20,459 nt of DNA, taken from positions 1 through 20,459 of the forward strand of contig JABYQS010000495.1 of the NCBI GenBank assembly GCA_022592435.1, given 5' to 3'. The notes under the pieces are model-generated. The model had not been told where the DNA came from. It saw nothing but the letters and a program-made list of their open reading frames with translations, and searched no databases. A program made the translations under genes and the position numbers. The stretch comes from Cerioporus squamosus (taxonomy: Eukaryota > Basidiomycota > Agaricomycetes > Polyporales > Polyporaceae). Of the stretch, positions 10,673 through 20,411 are shown in pieces (the first letter of the stretch is position 1; the number at the start of each line of letters is the position of its first letter).

Positions 10673-12559
10673 ATGGCAACTAGGAACCTCACCTTCAAGA
10701 GGTATAGCTGAGACCACTCACCCTCCGTTTTGCGGTCACGAACACTGATCATTTCTATGCAGCACCAACCTCGGCGACAATGTGACGCTGATGCTCTGCT
10801 TCACCCCGCCGGTTCCTAAGCTCTTCGTCGACCAATTCCCCATCGCCTGGAAGTGAGTTATGCGCGCACATTCGATCCTCTCATGTCGTTACTTACATAC
10901 TCTGTCTTCAGAGTGACGACTCTTGCGGCGACTGGCCGCTCCAGCCTCAACGCGACCTGGACCGCCAAGTTCGTGACGCGTCAGCTTTGCGTTCCTCCTT
11001 CGCATCTGACGGTGCTCTTCGCAGTCTCGGTTTCAGCGCGACGCAGGTCGGCGAAGGGTCGATTGTGACCGCCGGAAACTACACACCGATCAAAGTACGC
11101 CTTGCTTCAAGGTTGTCTCGCAGTCGCGGTGTTCTGACCCATCCCTACGTCTTCAGGTCGGTCAGACTACCACCCTGCTCCTCGACCAGACTGCCCGCCC
11201 GCCTGTGCAGCACTGGACCGTGCGTTTCTCCCTATACGGTACTCTGAGTATGCGATACTCACAGCGCTTCGCAGGACCCCAAGACCCTCCCTGGTGTCAC
11301 CACCGTCCAAGCCGTCAACGGCACCGGCGGACCTGCGGGCATCGGTATCGGTACGTGTACTCGCAGCACGGAGTATGTCATATGAGACTGACGACACACA
11401 GGCTTCATCACGGACCTGGACAGGCCCACTGAGGACATGAGTGTTGCGCTCACCTGGCCCAACGTCGGCAACACCCTCGCGGTCACCGGGGACTTCACTC
11501 CCATCCTGAGCGCATACGTCGCGCTCGACTACCAGGAGAGCCAGCTCATCCGGGGTGACATCCAGAGCGTGGCACCTATCTGGCAGGCGAACCTGCTCTC
11601 GCTGCAGGCGAACACGACGATCGTCGTCAGCAAGGATGCCACTGGAGCTTACGTCGCCAAGCAGCTGAACTTCGCCGAGGCCGACTCGGAGCTGACCGCT
11701 GCCGAGGGTGACCCGACGCCGCTCTGGCAGTCTATTGATGAGAACATCGTCCGGTTTGTCAAGGTGAGCATCTACGCTCCCCTTAGTAGTCCCTTGGCCA
11801 ACCTTCTCCGAACATAGCGGTCCTACAGCGCCACCCTCACCTTCGACGTCGCGAAGCAATCCGACATCGGGCGTTGCCTGAAGCCCATCATCCACAGGCT
11901 CGCTGAGAAGGGCTACGCGATCAAGCTGGTCACCAAGGTAGAGTTACAGCCGTGTTGCTCACCCAAGCATCCCACTCACTCCGCTTCACACTTCGCGTAG
12001 CCTGAAGAGTCAGACGTCGGCATTCAGCTCCACCTGCCATACAGTGCCAGCTGCGCCCAAGCCGAGAAAGAGATCATCAGTGCCAGCCAGAGTCTCGGCT
12101 TCCCTGGGCGCATGGCTATCAAGGAGCGCAGCGGCGCCAGGCGCATCTACTTTGGGGGCTCAGTCAACTACTGGCTCGACATCAGCCCCGCGTCCACGGG
12201 ATGGTACCAAGGGAACAAGGTGCATTCTTCCGCGGCTCATATCCGTCAGAACAGTTCCTCATTGTGTCCCAAAGATTATGCCGGGTCCTCAGACCGACGA
12301 AGAAGGGCTTATCGGCGGAGAGACCACCCCCGGGGGTGCAGCTGTCGGTGGCGGCCCTATCGGAGGAAACACTACCCCTGGAGGTGCAGCGGTCGGCGGG
12401 CTCATCGGAGGAAACATGACCCCCGGGGGTGCTGTGGCCAACGGGTCTTACGGCTCTGCCGGATTCTACGATGCCCCGGGTGAGCGTGTGCAGACTCCCG
12501 TGAGCTACGGCAGTACCCGTACCAAGAAGGGCCCTTCTTCCGTTGTCTCATCCGCGTGA
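10673..12559 (+). CDS. Conserved fungal protein of unknown function, copy B of an inverted pair
   Basis: I do not recognise a family. The exons are 10673-10701, 10763-10852, 10912-10968, 11025-11094, 11157-11219, 11275-11350, 11402-11763, 11818-11937, 12001-12219 and 12275-12559. The sum of 1371 bp gives 456 aa with no frame error. Intron 3 uses GTTCGT, and the last intron (12220-12274) uses the weaker acceptor AAAG, the only nearby one that keeps the frame. The protein begins MATRNLTFKSTNLGDNVTL and has no signal peptide or membrane helix. Landmarks are TLAVTGDFTP, LDYQESQLIRGDIQSVAPIW, AEKE and AIKERSGARRIYF. A Gly/Thr/Pro repeat tail, absent from copy A, is followed by a shared ending with TPVSYGSTR. 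It is head to head with copy A and convergent with the protease gene, 264 bp apart. Confidence 0.88.
10763..11684 (+). repeat. Inverted repeat arm B (paralog conversion tract)
   Basis: This is the counterpart of arm A at 7580-8496. It runs from exon 2 into exon 7 of copy B. The match ends after GAGGCCGA at 11684, beyond which the two coding sequences immediately differ in sequence and length. Upstream of 10763, exon 1 differs at synonymous sites and intron 1 does not align at all. Confidence 0.9.
12311..12439 (+). repeat. In-frame Gly/Pro tandem repeat in the tail of copy B
   Basis: Two and a partial third unit of 48, 45 and 36 bp start at 12311, 12359 and 12404. Each encodes a version of IGG(E/N)(T/M)TPGGA, the first two continuing AVGG. 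The units differ at several third positions, so the repeat is not brand new. Copy A has no such repeat at the same place; its tail is richer in Asn and Ala. Confidence 0.8.
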
Positions 12560-12823
12560 AGCGGTAGGATTCCCCGCGTGGTAGTCTCAGTCCTCAGTGT
12601 CTCTCGAGGTTGTTGTTGCTGCATTCCGTCGTGTAACGCTATGCAGTAATCGATATTATGGTTCGCATTCTGGTCAGAGGGGTACAGTAAGATAATGGAG
12701 ATAGATAAGTGTGAAGAGGCCAGAAAGTCCAGTCACAATCGAAAACCCAAAGAGAGTCCCACTGGTGAACGTTCAAGTAGCATGCAAGGAGTGACAACCG
12801 TACCCCGTCTATCAGAGTCCACC

Positions 12824-14716
12824 TCAGCTGCCATACTTCGAGCTACCCTGCTCGAAGTCATCCTTGAACCGGACGGGAGCGTACACAGTCCGCATGTTCA
12901 TCCTAGTCTTCCTCCCCTGCACGCAGATGCCGATCGTCAAGCCGATGAGCGCAAATCCAATAACCAAGTTTGCCCCCAGCAGGATCAGCGCGACCAGGCT
13001 GTATCTCAAGCCCAAGATGCTTCCCGAGCCGTCGAACGAGTCCTCAGCCGCCCCGCTCGCGCCGCTGCCAATGCTGCCCGAGCTGCCGGAGGCGATCCTG
13101 ACGAAGTCCGAGGGAGATATCTCCGCAGGCAGCTTGGCGAGCGTCGCGGCGCGCTCGGTCGTGAACTCGTCCATCATCTTGGATGCGTCCGTCGTGGAGA
13201 CCATCTGGACGAAGGGAATGCCCGGGCCGGAGTTCCCGTTTCCGGGTTGCGTGTCGCCGTAGTCGAACCTGCAGTGTATAGCGTGTCTGTCAGCATCGGG
13301 AAGGCTTACGGGAGGGTGAGTCTGTGGGACATACGATGCGTAGACGTTCCGGAGGAAGGAATCGCCGAGGATCATGTCGAAGCCCTGGAAGCTATTCGGG
13401 TCCAGCGTGAGGTACTGGTACGTGTTGATGCACACGGTGGCCTGTTTCTTCTGTCCGTTGGTCGTGATGTCCGTCACCATGGTCCGGGTCAGGTCGAGGG
13501 GGTGCACGACGAAGTCCTGACCACTGCATGCATCCAAGTTACAGTCAACATGCATCCTGCACCCAAGAAGAACGTCGGTGGACTCACCCGAAGGTAAACG
13601 TGAGCTGCGTAGTAGCATTGCAAGGCACGGCCCAGAGCTTCGACGAGGGGTTAAACACCGCGCCCGGGATAGTGCTGTAGATCGCATCGACAGCCTTCGG
13701 CGGCAGCGGCGGGAACGAGAACCCCGTGTCGAGCGCAGCGACGGCCTTCCCCGCTGGCGTCCCGTCAATGCGCGACTTGTCGAACCCGAAAGCTTTCCCG
13801 TTCACCTTCATCGCGTCCAGGACGATGCTCCAGTGCTGGTCGCTCACGCGCGGGAGCTTCGGGGCCTGTGCGACGGAGTCGAAGCCCGGCGCGTGGCCCG
13901 AGATGGTGAACGATCCGTCGGCGAGGTCCTCGGTCTCGCTCGTGCGCGCGAGCTGCACGTCGAAGTTGTTCGGGAGGGACGGGTTCGCGGCGAAGAGGGA
14001 GGTGATGGGCGCGCGCCCAAGCGTGTCGGCGGCGGCGGGCCCAAAGGCGTTCCTAAACGCGTTGTGGATGCTGCTCACGTCGAAGGCCATGCCCATGATC
14101 CCGTCGACGGCCAGGTTGAAGTCGACGATCGAGCTCGGGTTGATGAACGCTGCAGCAAGGCCTTTGAGCCACGCATGCGTGCTGACTATGCCACGCGAGA
14201 CTCACCCTGCGAGTCGATGACAAAGTCGCCGATCTTGACCTGCGCAAAATCTATCGGTCCCTCGACTTTGCCCACGCCGTACGTGATGGACGTGGTGAGG
14301 CTCGTCTGGTTCGTGAGCTGCACGTTCTTGCCCTTGGTGTTGACCCACAGGTCCGTCGAGCCCGTGTCAAGTTCGACTGTGAACTCTGGTTCGGGGCGTC
14401 AGTGCACCGCAGCTTCGACAGCGAGAGCATATGCGGGTCTCACTCTGTCCGCCCAGCATGATATCTGTGGTGTACTAGATCGCTGATCAGGACCGCAAGG
14501 ATATGCAGAGATGAAGCTGCACAGACGTACCACAAGGTCATCCTTGGTCACCACCTGCAGATTATCCGACGTCAGCTGCTCCGCTGCTGCGAAGCGGTAT
14601 CCCGTCCCATGGGCCTTGATGTCGAAGCGCGAGGTCTGGGCGACGGCAGAACCCGCGACGAGCGCGAGCGGGAGAATGAGCTCCGCAACCTGGAGAAGAG
14701 AGGTAGGTAGAAGCAT
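12824..14716 (-). CDS. Pepsin-like aspartic protease (family A1) with C-terminal membrane anchor
   Basis: This is a secreted-pathway endopeptidase, probably held at the plasma membrane. Exons on the minus strand: 14531-14716, 14444-14474, 14206-14385, 13588-14149, 13335-13523 and 12824-13268. They total 1593 bp and 530 aa, with no frame error. The ATG at 14716 opens a signal peptide (MLLPTSLLQVAELILPLALV, cleavage after AVAQ). The first active-site motif is VELDTGSTDLWV, the flap ITYGVGKVEG supplies the usual tyrosine, and the second active-site motif is ALDTGFSFPPL. FDMILGDSFLRNVY matches the conserved C-lobe motif. A Ser/Gly-rich linker leads to a long hydrophobic helix (SLVALILLGANLVIGFALIG) and a basic tail. 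The propeptide is short (about 35 residues), and Phe replaces the usual Thr/Ser after the second DTG. The TATAAG at 14767-14772 is about 50 bp upstream of the ATG. Confidence 0.92.
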
Positions 14717-15621
14717 CCCAGGCAAGCGAGGTCGAGTGGAGAAAGATCTCACCAATACATGCCCTTCTTATACTGCCCATCTCAGGCCAGGGGTCCGCTA
14801 GTAGTATGGGCGGCGTCGAGCGGACGGTGGTTCCGCCGAACCTCTCTTCCAGCGAAGAGAGACAATTGAACCCCTGTCTCCGACGACGTGGGGGCCTTGA
14901 AGAGCTGTGTATGGTGCTCGGACTTGAGTCTCAGGTCTTGCCGGAGTAAATTGAGGATCAACGCGCGCACGGCGCCCGCATAGCACCAGCCTTCAAGTGC
15001 AAGCACTGCACCGCGTTGTTTTGTGCTTCACGTCCGGTCATGTGTTAGCAGACTGCCCACGGGTATGTCCTATTGGCCCGTGCCGTCGTCTGCGGGCGCA
15101 TACAACCTGCATGCTAGGGCAGGGACGGGATTGCACTTGTCAGTTAGGTAAGTTGCGAAACACTGGGCGGACGTACCAGATACTGCCGACGCGGACACGT
15201 TATATCCTATATATGCAACCTTCAGCAAACACCTCATGCGCCAGACTCACCTCACGATATACGCGTCAGGTGCCGGCGATGGGTTCGCTAAGCCATCGAA
15301 ACCCTCCTAAACCAATCTGGTATAATATAGGCATTCCTCGGCACTGCGGCGTATCATTCGGTAGCAGTCCATCACAGCGCAAGAGAAGAAAGACGAAAAC
15401 ACTAACTAATAGGATAGCCCGTGGTCCCCCAAAAAGATAATATAGATCTACCGCAAGCCACCACGCCCTGAATCCCCGCCTCGCCTCCCGCCTCCCAAGG
15501 CGCATATCCATACATCGCTCGTCCTCGAACGCACTGCGCTGCTGCCGCAATTGCTGCGGCCCCTGACCGCGCGACGCGTGTCGCGTGTCGTGTGTCAGGA
15601 CAGAGGAGGCCCATAGACCGC
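14717..15621. other. Intergenic: GPI-protein 3' flank and protease promoter
   Basis: No gene is supported in these 905 bp. Short AT-rich islands stand out (TTATATCCTATATATG near 15200 and GGTATAATATAGG near 15320), and more GC-rich sequence lies next to the stop codon of the GPI-anchored gene. Open frames here have no motif or sensible splice partner. Confidence 0.5.
14767..14772 (-). promoter_or_regulatory. Putative TATA element of the aspartic protease gene
   Basis: GTATAAG on the minus strand lies about 50 bp upstream of the start codon at 14716. If used, it implies a very short 5' leader of roughly 20-25 bases. The match is short, so the call is tentative. Confidence 0.45.
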
Positions 15622-16983
15622 TCAGAGCACTGTCCATGCGCCGCCCAGCACACACACCGCCACAACGCCCGCCATCGACACAAGCTGCATCCGCGCGCCC
15701 TCCACTGCCCTCAGCGCGCTCACGCCGTTCGCCGAAGGGGGGAAGGTCGTCGCGAAGCCGACAGTGGGATTCGGGCCTCCCGAGACGGTGACGGTGGGTG
15801 CGCCCGCGGCGGGGGTGGGTGCCGTGCCGTTGCCCGTGTCCGAGATGGCGAAGCGCTGGGAGGCGCCGTACATGACACCGTGGGTGGAGTTGAGGAAGAG
15901 GAGGTAGTAGTCGTCGCCTGTGGGCACGTCTTGGAGGAAGAGGTTCAGGGCACCAGTGGAGAGTGGTGTGGAGACTGTAGGTTAGGATGGTCAGTACACC
16001 TGCTAGTGGAGACATGGGGCAGAAAAGTAGAGAAACGCCGTGACAACTAGGATAGGGCACAAGCCCATGCCCGAGGCCGCGATGCTGCCTCCTCAGCCAT
16101 AAAGTAGCCACATGCATCAGGTAGCTACCAGCACAAGGAGGAGGCGGATATTGAACGGGGCAGTGAAAGCGGGATTGAGACAAAAGCGCTGCGCGATCGC
16201 TAGCTGGAACGTGATCTCGAATTGGGACGACGATAGACGAGTCCTACGTCCCAACTACGGGCTATATGGCACACTCTGCATCACAATGCGTCGGGGGAGC
16301 GAGAAGGATGCGGCGATACATGACCGGCCGTTGAGGGAGGCACCCAATGGGAGGTTGGACGTTCCATGTCTCCTCGGCAAGATGATCACGTTTGGAAAAA
16401 GCAAGCCGTGCGTTTCCTACGCAAGCGACATAAGAGTAAGATGGAGATAGTGACCGCTGGGCCTCTGCTCGCACTAGGGCTGAGCAGGCGGTCCTCCTTC
16501 GCGTGACGACGTCCAACCGCTCTAACAGACGTGAGATATGCACAGGAAGAACGCAACTCGAAGCATCGAGCCGACGAGACGATGGCAACGGGAAGTCGAA
16601 CGAACATGGCAATTGCCAGACTAGGAGAGGATGTGCCGAGGGAAGAAGAAGGGACGCAATATGAGATGAGTAGGACGCAACGCACCATCTTTTGCGACAA
16701 AAATGAGCCCATCTGTGCTCAGCCTCGCGAGCTCGACATCCACACTGGTAACTCCGTCAAGGAGACCCTTCGTCCAAGTAATGGGGTTGATGGCGTTGTT
16801 TGACCACTGGATTCCATTCGAGGGTGTATTGATCACAAAATACGCTGGTCTCTCGTCAAAACCTCGACCTCAGCGCACGCACACGTCATGAGAGTACTTA
16901 CAGCTTGCGTTCGTTAATGGCAGAAGGTACCAGGCGAAGAACAAGGTGAGGAGGCCGGTCGGGATGTACGATAGCAGGTGCAT
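15622..16983 (-). CDS. Kre9/Knh1-like GPI-anchored cell-surface protein
   Basis: This is a small secreted protein likely tethered to the membrane or wall; the Kre9/Knh1-like N-terminal domain is linked to beta-glucan assembly in yeast. The three exons on the minus strand are 16902-16983, 16686-16844 and 15622-15974, totalling 594 bp and 197 aa. A signal peptide (IPTGLLTLFFAWYLLPLTNA) is followed by a domain with the typical opening YFVINTPSNGIQWSNNA and NPITWTKG. VPTGDDYYLLFLNSTHGVMY follows, then a Pro/Thr/Gly-rich linker and a hydrophobic GPI-type C-terminus (VVAVCVLGGAWTVL). The second intron, 15975-16685, is 711 bp, more than ten times its neighbours. It joins GTC across the splice in the expected place, so no domain seems to be missing. 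The family assignment rests on pattern, without a search. Confidence 0.85.
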
Positions 16984-17796
16984 GTTGCTGGTAGTGAGTG
17001 TTCGTGAGGTCGTCGTAGGCGACGACGACGAGACTTGCTGGAAGGTCGTGGACGTTGCCGAGGACGACGAGGACGCCGTTTGCGAGCGGGACAAAGACAA
17101 ATGAGCGGACGGGACGGGGAGCAAGAGTGCGGATGGCTGGCGAGGAGGACCAGCCTTTCTCATCTCCGCGCTGCCCGGGCGCCCTGCTGTTTGGCTCTCT
17201 TTGGCTCCGGTGGCACTGATGGACGGCACGTCCGAATGCGGTGAACCGCATCGCAACCATCTCAAGTCAACATGGACGTTGGCTGCAACTGGTACATAAC
17301 TGGAACTGTAAACTTCGAAGTTTGACAGACTTCAACTTCAAGATGGCACATGTAGTCTGCAACCTATAGCGCTCGAACTGTAGTTGGTAGGTGTGGCCAA
17401 AACGGCTTGCTCGGTGAAGATATGACGCGTACATGCCAGCAGCGCAGCCTGCACAGTGACCCCAGTGGAAGATAGGATGAGAAAGACTCCGGCGAGTCCG
17501 CACAAAGAACGACATAACTGCGGATCTCAGCGGAAATGTCTATCACCACTCCGTCTTCTTCACGAGAGCGGCTGAATTGTCACAGTCCAGTCAACACGTT
17601 GTGCGGTCTAACGTGGAGGAAGTGCGATCGTTCTAAAAGCATGCGCAAACCTGTACAGCACGGAGCGCAGTCATCGCAGGAGGCGCGGTGCTAGTTAGGA
17701 GGAAGCAGTCTGAAAATTACCCACACAGCACGAAACGTACGAGGAGTCCGAACTCTATGCTCACTAATCATAGTTCGCTGGCACCGAGGCAGAACT
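16984..17796. other. Intergenic: promoter of the GPI gene and TDP1 3' flank
   Basis: No gene is supported in these 813 bp. Near the start codon of the GPI gene the plus strand is dense in GAC/GAG-type triplets, so the minus strand reads as a pyrimidine-rich TCGTC/TCCTC leader. A perfect 14 bp palindrome lies at 17310-17323. The open frame at 16898-17260 on the minus strand mostly overlaps this leader and exon 1 and has no motif. Confidence 0.5.
17310..17323. repeat. 14 bp perfect palindrome AAACTTCGAAGTTT
   Basis: The sequence equals its own reverse complement. It lies about 330 bp upstream of the GPI-protein start codon and could bind a dimeric regulator, but it may be chance. Confidence 0.5.
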
Positions 17797-20411
17797 CTAC
17801 CCCTCCTCGACGAACGCGGCAGACTCTGACTGTATCTGCACACGCAAGGGCCGCCCGTTAGACAAAGACATGACAGACAGAGATCGACAGCTCGACGACT
17901 CACCCATGGCTCGTCGCGCCCGATGACATACTTCTGCGGCGGGCGCTCCCAACACGCCACCCTGTCAACCTCGTCTTGACTGTGCAGAGGAATCAGCACG
18001 CCGAGCTCGTAGTTCGTGATCTGTCGCTTCGTCAGCCGCTCGCGCTCACAACCATGATTCTTAGAGAGAATGGGGAGAGACTGACGTTAAGCGTGGGGTT
18101 GAACCCCGAGCCGGACAGCGTCCCCCACGCAGACGGCGTGAAGTTGTGCGAGCCGACGTACACCCACCCCGCGAGCTTCCTATCACCGGCGCCGTCGCCC
18201 CTGTCGTCACCCGCGTCGTCCTCGTCCTCGCTGTCAGTCCTAGCCGAGCTCCTTGCATGTCGGTCGAGCCCGCCCCGCTTGTCGCGGAACGTCCCCAGCA
18301 CCATCTGTCCACGGTCGCGACGCTGAGCCAGCGCGTCACAATCTAAGCGAGCTGGAGACGGGGCTGACCTTCGAGTGCATGAGCACGCGCCCGCGCTTGC
18401 TCTTCGTCTGGTGGAACAGCTCCCGCGGGAAGTTCTTGCCCTCCCACTGGTTCCGCCTGCAGAACATCGTCCCGCCGCCCTGCGTCCCCGTCCAGCTGCA
18501 TGTCAGCCTCCCGCCCCCAATCAGCCATGGAGTTTAGACGTACCGCTCCCCGAGGACGCTCTCCCGCACATACCGCGCCGTCGGGAACAGGATCTTGATT
18601 GGGGGAACGGCAGCTTCGCGCGGCGCGCCTTGGACACGTCCAGCCACGTCTGCGCGCTCTCCCCGCGCGCGGAGCAGTAGAACTCGTTCAGCCACTGCGT
18701 GCTGTACGTCCCGACCGACGAGCCCTGGCACTCGAGCACGAGCTCCTTCCCATGTGGGGTCTTCCCGCCCATGTCGATCAGCGACTTCATGAGACTCGTG
18801 TGCCCGGTAAGGATGACCTGCGGGCGATGGAGGATGAGTCTGGCAGGTCACTGCAGTGAGGGAGGGCGGGCTCACCTTGGGCCAGCCTTCGTGCTTGCCT
18901 GCGATGGAGGGGATGAGCGCCGCCTTCACCTTCGACCAATCCCAGTGCGTCCGGAGGTGCTCGATCCGCTGCAGCGGCAGATTCGGGTGCTGCGGGATTG
19001 TTAGACGACACATCGACCTCGGATTGGGGATTACGCACATCGTTGCTCAGGAAGTTCGCCAAGGCAGGCGCGACGTTCACCCCATGGAGCACCCGGACCA
19101 TCGCGGACGCAAAGTCCTCCTTCTTTGGATCAGCAGCGACCGGAGAGGGAGCTTTGGCACGTCTTGCACCCATACGGTCTGTACAGAGCGCGTCAGCCGC
19201 ATTCATGAGGGAAGCGGATGAAGGTCGCTGACGTTCTCTATATCCCGCCAGTCATACTCGATCAGGTTAGCGGTGGAGATGACTACTCGTAGCCGACCAG
19301 TCCTGTAAAACAGCTGTGCACACATGAGCCGAATGATGCTGCGGCACCGGGACTGACGAGCTCACCAGCATAAACTAAACGAGCGTGAAATCGTCAACGT
19401 CGCAAATCCCAGGAAAAACGCCCGTGACGAACCTTCATATGCATGCACCCAAACCCGTTACGCAAAAACGGCGTCGTACGAATCCAGTTAGGTAGGATAG
19501 CCTTGATCGATGCGTCCCCTGCGCGCAAACAGTCAGCCGGAGGATGCGCGACAGTGCAGAGGCTTGTCTACCTGTCGGGCTGTGATCGACCGCTATGACG
19601 GCCGTCTTGCGGTCGAACATCTGGTACATCCATGCAAAGTTCCAGCAGAAGGCCGATACGATCGCGAACTCGATGTCTTCTTTCTGCAAGACGCAAGTTG
19701 TCAGTGCGATTCAACGACGGCAGACGACAACCTACCGGAGAGATGATCTCAGAGAGCCGGAAGACGGGCCGGGTGTCTTTCTGCTTATCGACGTGCATGT
19801 TGGCCGTCTGCCGCAGCTCGCCATCCCAGAAGACACTGCCCGCAGGCTGCGTCTGACGAGGTGCGGGTCGTGCGTTTGCCGCAGCACTCGTACTGGGGAC
19901 ATTCCTGGTGCTAGATGAAGAAGCAGACGGGTTGGCACGGCGTGCTCCAGCGCGAGACGAGGAGATGTGCTGCCTTTTCGCACTGCGTGCGCGCTCTTCC
20001 TGGTCCATGTCGTCCTCCGAGTCCGAGTCCGAGTCGACGACGATAGCGGTCGAATCGCGATGAATGTCGGGCCGGGTGCGCTTCAAGCGTTCCAGTCGTT
20101 CCCGCTCGAGTTTGGCGCGCTCGGAGAGGAAGGCCGCCGCAGGGTTGGATGTGGTTGCGGGCGGTGGTGCTTGGGCTTGTGTATGCGTCGACGGATTCAA
20201 GTTCACCATCGATTCACGTTTAGAAGCCTCCAGCGCAAGCCGTAGGTCCTCGTCATCGTCGTCGTCCACTTCAATAACCTCTGCTTGTGCTGGTCGGCCA
20301 GTATCTTGCAAGCTGAGCGCGATTGCTCTGTGGATCAAATCAGAATTTTCGACGCCACTGATCTATCCCGCAAACATGCCTTGCCATGTCTGCATCGAGA
20401 TGGTCATCCAT
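17797..20411 (-). CDS. TDP1: Tyrosyl-DNA phosphodiesterase 1 with N-terminal ubiquitin-interacting motifs
   Basis: TDP1 removes stalled topoisomerase I peptides from DNA 3' ends in the nucleus (phospholipase D superfamily). Exons: 20380-20411, 19736-20327, 19572-19683, 19433-19518, 19366-19374, 19233-19313, 19039-19178, 18876-18989, 18544-18817, 18369-18495, 18086-18304, 17904-18020 and 17797-17835. The N-terminus has two UIM-like helices (AIALSLQD; EDLRLALEAS) and acidic runs. Catalytic motif 1 is HMK (about His272, Lys274) with STANLIEYDWRDIEN. Motif 2 is MHSK (about His521, Lys523) with GSHNFTPSAWG; an acidic insert lies between its Lys and Asn. The exon sum is 1942, two bases short of 648 codons. 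The missing bases fall in the G runs at 18601-18605 and 19147-19149. Intron 1 is GC-AG and exon 5 is 9 nt. The 5' leader continues toward the window edge. Confidence 0.93.
20328..20379 (-). other. GC-AG intron 1 of TDP1
   Basis: The 52 bp intron starts GCATGT after AAG and ends CCACAG, with a TTCTGAT branch-like site. No GT donor in this stretch joins exon 1 to exon 2 in frame at a plausible length. The GC donor restores MAR-AIALSLQD, a canonical UIM. Confidence 0.75.

Noticed and set aside
11167..11895. Minus-strand open frame of 242 codons and its twin at 7486-7995 on the plus strand
   Set aside because: Both are antisense mirrors of the converted segment of the paralog pair; their likeness to each other only reflects the inverted repeat.
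12695..14486. Two plus-strand open frames of about 300 codons (12695-13597 and 13578-14486)
   Set aside because: They lie opposite the aspartic protease exons, are rich in Arg/Gly/Val/Glu from antisense reading of GC-rich codons, and have no domain or splice logic.
16262..16612. Open frame of 116 codons inside the long intron of the GPI gene
   Set aside because: No recognisable motif and no good start context; noted only as part of the long-intron observation.
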